From Hymenobacteraceae bacterium (lineage in GTDB: Bacteria; Bacteroidota; Bacteroidia; Cytophagales; Hymenobacteraceae), in assembly GCA_022701825.1 (NCBI GenBank), contig JAKONR010000444.1, positions 1 to 42,181 of the forward strand: a DNA stretch of 42,181 nucleotides, in the 5' to 3' direction. Both the position numbers and the translations under genes were made by a program. Below, in pieces: positions 7,895 through 17,483 of the stretch. The notes beneath the pieces are model-generated. The model was not told the origin of the DNA. It was given only the letters and a program-made list of their open reading frames with translations, and did not search any database. Numbering within the stretch: position 1 is the first letter of the stretch; each line of letters opens with the position of its first letter.

Positions 7895-10069
7895 TCAATT
7901 ACTCCCAAGACGCGGATTGTGCCCCATAATAAACTGAAACACGCGCTTCGTTAGCTCCTGCGCCTCGGGGCTGAGCATGTTCCAGGAGGTTATCTCCTCA
8001 GCCGCCGCCTCGGCGAATAGTCGCTTCTTTGCGCTGCTGACCGTGCCACTCCCACTGCTACCCCCGAAGGAATCCGGCAACTCGGCAAACTTGCTCTTCA
8101 AGTGCTTGGCCAAGTAGATGCTCTTGTACTGGGCCTGCTTGAGTTGGGTGGCATCGAAGTATTCAGCCTGCTTGGGGTAGAGTTTCTTGAGGGCACCCAC
8201 GATGACCTCGGGCTTAAGTAGGTTCTCAATTTCGCGGGTGGGTGTCACGATGTACTCGAAGCCAGCGTGCTGCTGTGAGGTGAGTCGCTGGTGCTTCTTA
8301 TCCTTGCCAGCGTCTTGGTCAGCAATAAGCATAATACGGTTGGAAATAGATAGTGCTCGAATGTTTTTCAACGCCTCAGCTGTAATAGTTACCTCCTGTT
8401 TCTTCGCGCCGAAGGTATAGTGCGATACGTTAGCCCCAGCGTATTCCAGGAAAGAGTAATGCAGTCCTTCCAGTAGAGAATAGGTCTTGCGTAAGTGGCC
8501 GAGGTAAGCCGCTAAATATGCTTTGATATAAATGCGGTCAGTAATACCTTCAACCCAAATGGTACAATTAGAAAGAAAAACCGAAGAGTTTTGAACCCCT
8601 AAAGCTGTGAGACAGCCTAAATCATGTGGCGCAGTAACCTGTACCTGATAATTAGCTGTATTATTAGTCAAAGTCTTTCTAAAGGTAAATAGATTAATAT
8701 TTTCACCTTCATCAAACGCAAAATCAAGCAAATGATTAGAATGCGTCGTCAAAAATATTGTGAGCTTTTTCTCAAGTAGCACTGGATGCGTAGCTATTGT
8801 TTGTATAAATAATCGCTGAAAACCAGGGTGTAAGTGCGTTTCAGGCTCTTCAATGAAAAACCATGCTCCCTCAGGGGCGATGAATAGCGGGTATAGCAAG
8901 AGTATAATTGCTTGTATTCCATCTCCTAGATGTGGCAAAGCCCTTTCCTCTCTGTCTACTGCGACTAATATATTTATTTTTTTTCTGTTAGGAACAATTC
9001 GCACAGGCTTCCCATTAAAGAATGTCTCCGAAATGAATAACTCAAAACGCTCAAACTCTTCTCTATCATCTATTTCTGAATTTTTCTTTTCATCTATAGC
9101 TTTATAAAGTGACAGCCCTGTATGCACGCTTATTTTAGCATCAGTAAGTTCGTAATCCACTAACGTAGTAGTATTAAAAATATCGCTTTTTATTGAAGTG
9201 TCTCGTGCTTCTATCAGCGTTCTAGCTGTCCGCAGTGTTGGAATATAAGTCCTATTAGAAGTCCTCGGTCGCTCCTGAGTAAAGACTTTTTCCAATAATA
9301 CAAATACATCAGAGCAAGCAGTTTCTATTCTTTTTATTATAGGTAAAGCAGTTATAGATAATTCCTCCCTAAAAGAAAAATCACGAAAGCTACTACTTAT
9401 ATATGTATTACCTGTTACAAATTCCACACTTGCTTCTGATGAAGCTAATTGAGCCCTATCGTCATTTATAAATAATCTATTCATGCCTTGGAAATCGTCT
9501 TTCCGGAGAGTGTCATATATATTGAAAGCGCGTCTTAAATTTAGCATAATTCCCTTCATGGTAATTAAATATTTTTCAACGATACCTTCGCGAATTGAAT
9601 TAAGCAAAGCTCTTCTATCGCTTGCCAGGCCTTCTATGCCATTAAATATTTTTTCCAATTCGATAGAGTCCTGCTCGATATCAATATAATAGTGGTCGGA
9701 TTTATGATGGCTACTGCTTTCAAGTATAAAAAATGATAGTATATCGTCATTAGCCTTAGACTTAATTTCTATTTCAATCTTATAAACTTCACTATCATTT
9801 GGATTAAGCATTCTGCCACGCGCAATTTTTATTTTCTCACCTAACTCATCTACTATTTCAGTGAAATTCATCATTCGAGTTGGATGACATTTCATAATGC
9901 TGCGCATGAATCGGCTCTTGCCTGAATTATTTTCTCCAAGAAAAATATTAATTGGGGCTACATCGCCAAAGTAGTGTGGTAATAGGTTCGAGTCACCTAG
10001 TGTATAGGCTGCAAAATCACTTTTCTGAGCATCATCATCCGAAAGCTCAAAAGACAGGTAGCGTTCCAT
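7895..10069 (-). CDS. AAA ATPase with C-terminal TOPRIM domain, OLD-family-like
   Basis: Walker A GENNSGKS, ABC-like FIEEPETHLHPGFQ and TTHSNHLLDF, then TOPRIM-like WVEGITDRIYIKAYL and IADQDAGKD; AT-rich relative to flanks. Confidence 0.85.
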   Translation of the reverse strand: MERYLSFELSDDDAQKSDFAAYTLGDSNLLPHYFGDVAPINIFLGENNSGKSRFMRSIMKCHPTRMMNFTEIVDELGEKIKIARGRMLNPNDSEVYKIEIEIKSKANDDILSFFILESSSHHKSDHYYIDIEQDSIELEKIFNGIEGLASDRRALLNSIREGIVEKYLITMKGIMLNLRRAFNIYDTLRKDDFQGMNRLFINDDRAQLASSEASVEFVTGNTYISSSFRDFSFREELSITALPIIKRIETACSDVFVLLEKVFTQERPRTSNRTYIPTLRTARTLIEARDTSIKSDIFNTTTLVDYELTDAKISVHTGLSLYKAIDEKKNSEIDDREEFERFELFISETFFNGKPVRIVPNRKKINILVAVDREERALPHLGDGIQAIILLLYPLFIAPEGAWFFIEEPETHLHPGFQRLFIQTIATHPVLLEKKLTIFLTTHSNHLLDFAFDEGENINLFTFRKTLTNNTANYQVQVTAPHDLGCLTALGVQNSSVFLSNCTIWVEGITDRIYIKAYLAAYLGHLRKTYSLLEGLHYSFLEYAGANVSHYTFGAKKQEVTITAEALKNIRALSISNRIMLIADQDAGKDKKHQRLTSQQHAGFEYIVTPTREIENLLKPEVIVGALKKLYPKQAEYFDATQLKQAQYKSIYLAKHLKSKFAELPDSFGGSSGSGTVSSAKKRLFAEAAAEEITSWNMLSPEAQELTKRVFQFIMGHNPRLGSN

Positions 10070-10156
10070 AAAATGTGAGTAGGGTGAGCCGGCAAGTTCA
10101 GAAAACTTCTGTTATATCTATCCCTCACATACGGCAAGAGTTAGGAACAGAGCACA

Positions 10157-11503
10157 CTACTTCACCGTCATTAAGTCTTCCAGCCGCGTGGTAAAAGCCC
10201 CCGATTGCCATTTAGCCCGCCCCTGCCACGGCGGGCGCACGCCAACCGGCCCCTGCGGCACTGCGCTCCCCAGCCGTACCGTGCCCCGGCCGTAGCGCGC
10301 ATTCAGCCCGTCAAGTGTTGCCATGAGTTGGGGCCGGTCTGCGCTTACAGTCGCCTGCACCCGGGCAACCGGCGCGGGTGGGGTGAAGAGACCGAGTTGT
10401 TGCCCGGTAGTCGGCGGCTCCAGCCCGTCGAGTACCACACCGGCTTTGTGGTAGGTAGTGCCCGGCTCCCAAATCTTGGTCAGCAAATGCGTAGCATATT
10501 GCGCCAGTACCCGCGTGTCAGATGATGGCCCACCGGGCAACGTGAGCGTAGCCGAGCACGAGTAGGGTGGGGGCACCCTCGGGTCGAAACGATTCTTCTG
10601 TACGTAGACCGTCAGCACGTAGGCTTGGTCGCCTTGCGCCCGTAATTTCTCGGCGGCCCGCGCCAGGAAGGAGGCTATGGCTGCCCCCACATCGGCCAGT
10701 TGGCTGAGCGGGCGGCCAAACGTGCGTGAGCAGCTAATGCTCTGCCGGTTCAGCGTACCGTCCTCGCTGGGGTGCAAACCCGCGTAGGGATAGCCTTGCA
10801 GCTCGCGCACCAAGCGCGCTCCAACAACCCCGCCGAGTATTTTGCGCGCCCACGCTTCACTGACTTTGGAAAGGTCGGCGGCCGAGTCAATGCCCGCTGC
10901 CATGAGCTTCTGGGCGTACTGCCGGCCGACGCCCCACACGTCACCCACGGCCACCTGCCCAAGCGCCCAGGCCCGACGTTCGGCCGAGTCGAGGTAGAGT
11001 ACGCCGCCCAGCTCAGGGCTTTTCTTGGCTACACGGTTGGCGAGTTTGGCTAGGGTCTTCGTGGGGGCTATGCCTAAGCAAGTAGGAATGCCGGTGCGAG
11101 CTTTGACGTTGGTGCGAATCGTGTGTGCGAACTGCTCCAGCCCACCGCCCAGGTGGGGCTGCATGTATTGGTCCAAGCTAGCCAGGTCGAGGAATGCCTC
11201 GTCAATGGAGTATATTTCTACCCCCGGCGTGACCTGGCCTAAATACCACATCACACGCCGGCTCATGTCGCCGTAGAGCGTGTAGTTGGAAGAAAACACC
11301 TGTACCTGGTGCTGGCGCAGAAAGTCTTTTACTTGGAAGTAGGGCGCGCCCATTTGCAGGCCCAGGGCCTTGGCCTCCGCCGAGCGGGAGATAATGCACC
11401 CGTCGTTATTGCTGAGCACGACGACGGGCCGGCCCTCGAAGCGGGGTTGGAATACCCGTTCGCAGCTCACGTAAAAGTTATTGCAATCCAGCAGGCCAAA
11501 CAT
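10157..11503 (-). CDS. umuC: Y-family DNA polymerase, UmuC-like
   Basis: FGLLDCNNFYVSCERVFQP, SNNDGCIISRS, YSIDEAFLDL; follows a UmuD-like gene with a 3-bp gap. Confidence 0.92.
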   Translation of the reverse strand: MFGLLDCNNFYVSCERVFQPRFEGRPVVVLSNNDGCIISRSAEAKALGLQMGAPYFQVKDFLRQHQVQVFSSNYTLYGDMSRRVMWYLGQVTPGVEIYSIDEAFLDLASLDQYMQPHLGGGLEQFAHTIRTNVKARTGIPTCLGIAPTKTLAKLANRVAKKSPELGGVLYLDSAERRAWALGQVAVGDVWGVGRQYAQKLMAAGIDSAADLSKVSEAWARKILGGVVGARLVRELQGYPYAGLHPSEDGTLNRQSISCSRTFGRPLSQLADVGAAIASFLARAAEKLRAQGDQAYVLTVYVQKNRFDPRVPPPYSCSATLTLPGGPSSDTRVLAQYATHLLTKIWEPGTTYHKAGVVLDGLEPPTTGQQLGLFTPPAPVARVQATVSADRPQLMATLDGLNARYGRGTVRLGSAVPQGPVGVRPPWQGRAKWQSGAFTTRLEDLMTVK

Positions 11504-11506
11504 AGA

Positions 11507-11974
11507 CTAGTCGCGGCTGAGCAGCAAGGCGTTCAGCTTGCCGGGAATGAGTTCGTGAACGACATGTGTCACTACGCCCCAAATGTGAATCTCCTCCCCC
11601 GTGCGGATGCGGTAGGGCTCGAAGGCCGGATTGGCCGGCACCAGCCACCAGTCCTCGCCCCGGCGCTCCAAGCGCTTCACGGTGCAGTCCCCTTCGACCA
11701 CTGCCACTACAATGTGGCCGTGGTCGGCTGGCAAATGCTTATCGACTGCCAGCAAGTCGCCGGGGTGGATTTCAGCGCCTGCCATGCTTTCACCCGTTAC
11801 TCGCACTAAGTAGGTGGCGTCGGGGTGTCGAAACAGCAGTTGGTTGAGGTCAAATAGTGCCTCAATGTGGTCGTCGGCTGGCGAGGGAAACCCGGCTGGC
11901 ACGAGGCAGGCGAACACGGGTAAATAAGCAGGCAGCACCGCCTCGGGGACGGGTATCAGGATAACGTCGTGCAT
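11507..11974 (-). CDS. umuD: UmuD-like S24 autoprotease
   Basis: VRVTGESMAGAEIHPGDLLAVDK (catalytic Ser) and GDCTVKRL (Lys); Ala-Gly at the N-terminal cleavage-site region. Confidence 0.9.
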   Translation of the reverse strand: MHDVILIPVPEAVLPAYLPVFACLVPAGFPSPADDHIEALFDLNQLLFRHPDATYLVRVTGESMAGAEIHPGDLLAVDKHLPADHGHIVVAVVEGDCTVKRLERRGEDWWLVPANPAFEPYRIRTGEEIHIWGVVTHVVHELIPGKLNALLLSRD

Positions 11975-12225
11975 AGGGCGGAACTGAAAGCTGTGCCCTA
12001 AAGTAAACGACTGCTAATCAAATTAGTCTACAAATAGCTCAGTTGCTATAAATGTAAGATATTAACTGTCAAGTAAATATTTTAATTTGGCCTTTGTAAT
12101 TAGTTGCCGATTTTGCAACGGATACGGCTTTTGTACTTAGCCCTGCCGTTTTATGCTAGTGAAATATCTGCTCACCTGCAAGGAATTCTCTTTGCTCCAT
12201 GCTCAGCGGTTCTATATTAGTCAGC

Positions 12226-12609
12226 ATGAAATGGCTTCTCCTTTTGACTCTCTTAGTAGGTGCAGTTGCCGCCCAAGCGCAAACCACGCCTCCCAGTACG
12301 AGTGACCAACTGGCAATGTACCGCTACTGTGTGCTAATTGTAGAAGGCAAGTACTTCAACAGCCCGGAGAGTCCTCGTCTGGATTATGGGCAAAGTCTAC
12401 CAGGTGCCCCAGCCGATGTGGAAATGCAGCAGCTCCTTGCCTCGATTAAAACCACATCCATTGTGGGCATACTCAACGCGCTAGGTCAGCACCACTGGGA
12501 GTTGGTGAATACCCTGATGGTGCCAACTGAGGTGCGCGGTTCCAGCCTCGACCGAGGGACGTATATAGACTTGGAAACGCGCTATGTATTTCGCCGGTGC
12601 ATGCCCTAA
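12226..12609 (+). CDS. Small secreted hypothetical protein
   Basis: In-frame ATG at 12226 gives signal peptide MKWLLLLTLLVGAVAAQAQ. Confidence 0.6.
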   Translation: MKWLLLLTLLVGAVAAQAQTTPPSTSDQLAMYRYCVLIVEGKYFNSPESPRLDYGQSLPGAPADVEMQQLLASIKTTSIVGILNALGQHHWELVNTLMVPTEVRGSSLDRGTYIDLETRYVFRRCMP

Positions 12610-12806
12610 CACTCCGGCAGGCGCACCCCATGTGCGTAATCCTCCAGCGGTCCGCTATTCACGAAGCTGCGAAGCACCACGGCCTGCCCGTGTCCGTCCT
12701 CGATACCCACTTCGACAAAAAAGCCGCGACCATCGCCCGCACAGTGGTAGAGGTTGACGCCGCTCTCATCCCAGCGCTGGGCCAAGTAGGTACCGTGTTG
12801 TATCAC
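12606..12806 (-). CDS. Small hypothetical protein
   Basis: 66 aa with protein-like composition (GRGFFVEVGIEDGHGQAVVLRSFVNSGPLEDYAHGVRLPE); convergent with 12226-12609. Confidence 0.45.
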   Translation of the reverse strand: MIQHGTYLAQRWDESGVNLYHCAGDGRGFFVEVGIEDGHGQAVVLRSFVNSGPLEDYAHGVRLPEC

Positions 12807-12952
12807 TCAGTAGAGTTGCATGACAGGCGAGAACTGTTGGAGGGCGTGAAGCGACATGCAAGCAAGCTAAACAGGAAGTACCTTACAGCGCCATAGGTGC
12901 TAACGAGTGAGCAGTTTGAGAAGTAACGTATCCAAAACCGTAAATTAATTCA

Positions 12953-13423
12953 TTGAACATGAATCCAGAACAAAGACTCACACCTATAAACTATGGTGGC
13001 TCCGTTCCTCTGCAACAGGTCATATTAGCGTTAGAAAAATTCAATGCGGAACAGCGAGAATTAGCCATTGCCAAACGAAGATTTGCCTCTACGGGTAGCA
13101 ATCCAGACCAGTGGGCAGTTACAGGACAGGAAAATAAGCTCTCGTCTGTTCGTGAGGAGATAGAGAAGCTCTTATCCGATGCTGAAAAACAGCAACTATT
13201 GGAGCCGGGTAATTATATCCTTATTACCGAAACAATAAACAATGAAAGCGCGCCTTTTGGTAGGCCAGAAACCATCATATATGCTTTGTTTTTGATGAGT
13301 GGGACCTATAGGCTCGAAATGGGAAGAGGGCACAGTACTCTCGATACAAAAATCAGACTAGCACTAGCCGGGACGCCGTATGATGATGGCATGCCATATG
13401 GGGGTACCCGCCCGATACAATAG
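12953..13423 (+). CDS. Hypothetical protein
   Basis: 156-aa ORF followed immediately by an intrinsic terminator. Confidence 0.6.
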   Translation: MNMNPEQRLTPINYGGSVPLQQVILALEKFNAEQRELAIAKRRFASTGSNPDQWAVTGQENKLSSVREEIEKLLSDAEKQQLLEPGNYILITETINNESAPFGRPETIIYALFLMSGTYRLEMGRGHSTLDTKIRLALAGTPYDDGMPYGGTRPIQ

Positions 13424-13433
13424 AGGTAGAATA

Positions 13434-13469
13434 AAAAAAGCCCCAGCTCAGCGAGCGCGGGGCTTTTTT
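13434..13469. terminator. Bidirectional intrinsic terminator between convergent genes
   Basis: aaaaaagccccagctcagcgagcgcggggctttttt. Confidence 0.85.
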
Positions 13470-13486
13470 CACCATGTTTACCACCT

Positions 13487-14575
13487 TTAAAAATCCACTA
13501 GCGGCGTAGCATAGAGTTCTTTATTTTCCCACTTGTTGAATACTGCAAATTGCACTCTGAACCCATTTTTTTGAAATTGTTTTGCTATAGCTTCAAAATA
13601 ATTAAAATCAGTTTCGAGGCTAAGCAATGAAAATAATTCAATTGCTGCTTTGGTAAGGCTATATACATCAGTAGTTATGCTATATGGACTATAATCTGGT
13701 TTAAAAGCTCGGAATATATGCTGTGCCACTCTAATAAGCACCGAAACTTTACCTGATTCTTTTGAAAAAAAATCTATTTTATCTTGCTGAGTGCCCTGAA
13801 TTAATCCACAATCTATCATTTGTAAAACATCCTGATAGGGAATAATAGGCTCTAATAGCTCATGTGAGTAACCCTCAATCCGCTTTATTATAAACGTTCT
13901 TGTACTTGTCTGACACACATAATTACACACCTTTTTGAAGATTGCTGCTTCCTCCTGCGAAAGATTTCGCAACACATCCAGCGTTCTAAGGGAAAAAGAA
14001 CCTGGCTTTTTTACTTCGCCAGCCAGAATCTTTCCCAATAAAATCTGTGCTTCTTGTTCGGAAACATCCTGCGCGATGTCAAAAAAACGGGTACTCCAAT
14101 CTGGTTTAACAGCTTCCTCTGAAACCTGTCCCTCAGCGGCAAGTTCTTCAGCGGCTGCACCCACCACGGATTCAAGATTGAGTTGGTGCATAGCGTTCTG
14201 ATAGATTTGTCTTTGTTCAGCCCTTTGGTGTAAGCTCTGCACCTCTGGGCGTACTCCAGCCAACTGCGCCGCTACAGTTCCATCAGGGTTGACAGTAAGG
14301 GATTGCACTTGCGGGGCTTGCCCACTACCTAAAGCGGCCAATGCTGCCGTGCGACGCACCATCTCATCCGTTTTAGCGCCTTCTATCAGCTTAATACGCT
14401 CCGCCTCATTACGCGCTTCTTTCTCGGCAAGCAAGTAAGTATGTACTATTTGGCCTGCCCCGTCTAGCGCGCGGCCCAGTACTGCTCCCACTGTTTCCGC
14501 TAATTTGGTAAGGGCTGGACTTACACCAGCTAAATCCTTAACGCTTACTAGCGCATTCTTTTCTTGGTCGGCCAT
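13487..14575 (-). CDS. DUF2806-like protein
   Basis: 362 aa; RFFDIAQDVSEQEAQILLGKILAGEVKKPGSFSLRTLDVLRNLSQEEAAIF resembles DUF2806 proteins. Confidence 0.65.
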   Translation of the reverse strand: MADQEKNALVSVKDLAGVSPALTKLAETVGAVLGRALDGAGQIVHTYLLAEKEARNEAERIKLIEGAKTDEMVRRTAALAALGSGQAPQVQSLTVNPDGTVAAQLAGVRPEVQSLHQRAEQRQIYQNAMHQLNLESVVGAAAEELAAEGQVSEEAVKPDWSTRFFDIAQDVSEQEAQILLGKILAGEVKKPGSFSLRTLDVLRNLSQEEAAIFKKVCNYVCQTSTRTFIIKRIEGYSHELLEPIIPYQDVLQMIDCGLIQGTQQDKIDFFSKESGKVSVLIRVAQHIFRAFKPDYSPYSITTDVYSLTKAAIELFSLLSLETDFNYFEAIAKQFQKNGFRVQFAVFNKWENKELYATPLVDF

Positions 14576-14856
14576 AGTTTAATACTGCTACCATCAGTGA
14601 AGTTGCCAAGCTACGAAAAAGCCCTGACTATTCGGCTAGGGCACTGGCTAAACTTACCTGCTGCCCACAGTTCGAGCACCGAGGCTTGCCGTGGGTGTCC
14701 TTCGTAGCCCAGGCCGCCCGCACGGCGTGGCGTTTACGGTGGTGCCCACAGGTCGAAGTATGGTAGTTAGCCGCGTAGCGGTGGGCGTACTGGCCCGCGC
14801 CCGCGTCGAGCTAGGCAGTGGGCAGGCCGGTGCCGACAGAGGGTAGCGGGAGATGC

Positions 14857-15489
14857 TTAGGCGGTGGGCGGGGTAACGGCGGCCAAAAACAGATGACCGA
14901 ATGCTTGAGAAGTGATGTATGGGCCAGTAGTCTGTATTATGCCTGATTTCATATCGTAGTTTGGCGGAGAAGAGAACATATTAATAAGCTTTAGCCGCTC
15001 TAAATTCTCGAAGCTTAACCCAATTCTCTCTTTCGTCCAACTAAAGTGGCTCATAACCCGCTGGCTGCTTAGTTCAACAGAAAAATCAACAACTTTTAAT
15101 TCGACTGTCTGGCTGGGAGGAATGTTAGCATACACAAAAGCTAGCACTAGCGCATCATCTGTTGTAAGTTGTTGCAATACAGTAATAAAGCTTGGGTGTG
15201 CTACTGCTTGTTGTGCTGGGTCAGCAGCGTTTGCCAGTAGGGCAGCCCACTTCTCGGTCAGGATGGGGTCAGCTTCCAAGCTAGCTGCCTGCACCAGCGG
15301 CACGAGCAACTTCGGCTCGACAGGCTGCGGCTCGCGGCCCACGGTGGCGAGCAGGGCCAGTGCCTTGCTACCTACTTGCTGCGCTCGCTCCCACGCGGCC
15401 TTGCCCATTGCCTCTGCAGCGGGGCCGACAAACTTGCCCAGGTATGCGCCGCCAGCGGTAGTGAGTAGAGTGGTGAGCGTATCAGACAT
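14857..15489 (-). CDS. DUF4393 / Abi-alpha-like protein
   Basis: 210 aa; VGPAAEAMGKAAWERAQQVGSKAL ... PKLLVPLVQAASLEADPILTEKWAALLANAAD resembles DUF4393. Confidence 0.6.
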   Translation of the reverse strand: MSDTLTTLLTTAGGAYLGKFVGPAAEAMGKAAWERAQQVGSKALALLATVGREPQPVEPKLLVPLVQAASLEADPILTEKWAALLANAADPAQQAVAHPSFITVLQQLTTDDALVLAFVYANIPPSQTVELKVVDFSVELSSQRVMSHFSWTKERIGLSFENLERLKLINMFSSPPNYDMKSGIIQTTGPYITSQAFGHLFLAAVTPPTA

Positions 15490-15520
15490 AGGGCATCGGG
15501 TTAATGGGTGCCAAGGTATG

Positions 15521-15558
15521 AAAAAGCCCCGGCTCCTGGTGGGGAGGCGGGGCTTTTT
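15521..15558. terminator. Bidirectional intrinsic terminator
   Basis: aaaaagccccg ... cggggcttttt, 11-bp arms. Confidence 0.8.
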
Positions 15559-15579
15559 AGAGGCAAAACCAGGCTGCTT

Positions 15580-15813
15580 TCACCTCTTAATCTTTAATAC
15601 TTTCACACTTAGTTTACTTGCATGAGTATGCGCTTGTCTCTGCCTATCAAGCATAGCTTCAACATCTCTATCAGAGAAAGATATAATTTCCAATTCGAAA
15701 TTTCCTTCTTCAGCTTGTCTGGCAGAACTGTTTAGCCCACCAAAAGCAGGTGTGTTAGCTTCTACAAATGCCGTATCATGACGACTCTTCAAAACAGGTT
15801 CTAACGTTTCCAT
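15580..15813 (-). CDS. Small hypothetical protein
   Basis: 77-aa ORF immediately downstream of 15839-16948 on the same strand. Confidence 0.45.
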   Translation of the reverse strand: METLEPVLKSRHDTAFVEANTPAFGGLNSSARQAEEGNFELEIISFSDRDVEAMLDRQRQAHTHASKLSVKVLKIKR

Positions 15814-15838
15814 AAGTGTAAGAATTGTTTGAAATACA

Positions 15839-16948
15839 CTATTTTATCTGCTTGATAACATCGAATATTCCTTTGTCAACACCTCGCTTGACAAGGTCAA
15901 AGATGCCATCTGCAACACCTTGCAGCATTCCTGGGTCATACTGTACGTTGAAGCCATCCTCCTCGTTGCAGTCAACGCAAAGGTAGCCAATAAATTGCAA
16001 CTTATTGCCGGAGCCTAATAACGGAGAAAGAGGTACGACAAGTTCACTCCTATAGGGCAGTGGCCACCGCTTCCGACGTTCGTCGTTAGACAAGTTCTTA
16101 TCTGGCAGGCGGCCATATGCTAGAGCGCTACTATTCGCATAGTATATGTCTATTGGAATCCTATTATTGAAGTAATAACCTCTTCCATATTCCTTTAATT
16201 CACGATATACCTCTAAAAAACATGTGTTTGCATACATATGATGTTCACCTTTTGAGTATGCTCGCCTAGCCTCTATACTCTTCTCATCCCTGCAAAGAGT
16301 TGCTATCCTTAGTTCTGGCAATAATTGCCTTGACTTAGCTTCAAATACAAACAATTTAATGCATACCGAATACAATTTTACGCTATCTGATTTATTATTA
16401 TGCTCAAATATTTGCTTTATTTTGTTGCACATATATTCTAGCGTCTCTCTTAATTCTCTTTCTTCAAGCTTTGTCTTTTTCCTAATGGCATGAAATTTTG
16501 AAAACATTTCACTCAAGACAATTATAGCATTTCCATATAATTTATAATTATTATCGCTAGCGATATTAGCTAAGTTTCCTTCTAATATAAATAGTTTATT
16601 ACTTCTATCCTCTAATTCATTTTTTAAAGAATCAATTGATGCATCCTTCTCAGAGGCCTCGGCCTTTAATAAATTGATATAATTCAAATTGTTAGTAGCC
16701 TCATCTTTTAATTTTTCTGCTTCCTGAATATATTGCTCATCTATGATGCGCCTATATTTTATCACAGTCATTATCAAGATTGATATAGAACATAATATTA
16801 AACCGTAAAGAATGGATTCTGACCATGTTTTGACGCCTACACTTTTTAAAAAGAATGTAAGTACAGTAACCAACCCTCCCACAGAGCTCAAAAACCACTT
16901 GTTACCCCAATTGAAAGCCTCTTTTAGTGCTTGATTCCAAATACTCAT
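15839..16948 (-). CDS. Membrane-anchored coiled-coil protein with a possible C-terminal sensor-like (GAF-like) domain
   Basis: 369 aa; two N-terminal hydrophobic helices, a Lys/Glu-rich coiled coil, then RSELVVPLSPLLGSGNKLQFIGYLCVDCNEEDGF resembling GAF cores. Confidence 0.6.
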   Translation of the reverse strand: MSIWNQALKEAFNWGNKWFLSSVGGLVTVLTFFLKSVGVKTWSESILYGLILCSISILIMTVIKYRRIIDEQYIQEAEKLKDEATNNLNYINLLKAEASEKDASIDSLKNELEDRSNKLFILEGNLANIASDNNYKLYGNAIIVLSEMFSKFHAIRKKTKLEERELRETLEYMCNKIKQIFEHNNKSDSVKLYSVCIKLFVFEAKSRQLLPELRIATLCRDEKSIEARRAYSKGEHHMYANTCFLEVYRELKEYGRGYYFNNRIPIDIYYANSSALAYGRLPDKNLSNDERRKRWPLPYRSELVVPLSPLLGSGNKLQFIGYLCVDCNEEDGFNVQYDPGMLQGVADGIFDLVKRGVDKGIFDVIKQIK

Positions 16949-17263
16949 AAACTAGAAAGCAACTTCAATCATCGGTAATAAATTTGTTTTCGACTCTAGC
17001 TCTCTTGAAGTTAAATTCTCAAAAGAGCTAAAGCTATGGGTTACGTTGCTATGCCCCGTAGATTAGTGCTGTACGATGCCACCAATATAGGCATGGCAAA
17101 CTATTCCATCTTTTTTAAGAAGTGTACAATCCCTCAAAAACGAATGCTTTAACTAAGTTCGCCAAGCAATATAAGCATGCTTGAATAAAATGAGGCATGG
17201 CCTAGCGCTTGACACTCTCTGCTAGTGCTGCCAGCCTGGCTACTTAAGACCTAAGCGGCGGGC

Positions 17264-17440
17264 CTACAATCGAGCAGGAGCGCGCGTAGCAGGGTGCTTA
17301 TCCTGTGGCTGGACTTTGTACAAGCCATTAGTAGCAGAGTCGAGAGCTGTGGGCTTGTAGTCGGCATGGGCTTGGCTGCTGCCACTGCCGCCACAGCCAA
17401 CTAGTCCTAGCAGTAGAGCGCTGAGTAGAAGATGCTTCAT
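17264..17440 (-). CDS. Small lipoprotein-like ORF below the supplied track's size cutoff
   Basis: Reverse strand reads MKHLLLSALLLGLVGCGGSGSSQAHADYKPTALDSATNGLYKVQPQDKHPATRAPARL*, with a lipobox LVGC. Confidence 0.5.
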   Translation of the reverse strand: MKHLLLSALLLGLVGCGGSGSSQAHADYKPTALDSATNGLYKVQPQDKHPATRAPARL

Positions 17441-17483
17441 GTCCGTGAAGGTGTGTGGAACTGGTTTGCCGAAGCAAAATGGG

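Noticed and set aside
7895-11974. Complete Gabija or other two-gene defence system
   Set aside because: No helicase partner next to the OLD-like gene; neighbours are UmuDC-type translesion genes.
12597-12896. Plus-strand 99-aa ORF starting with GTG
   Set aside because: Competes with minus-strand 12606-12806, which has a more protein-like sequence; not enough evidence to call both.
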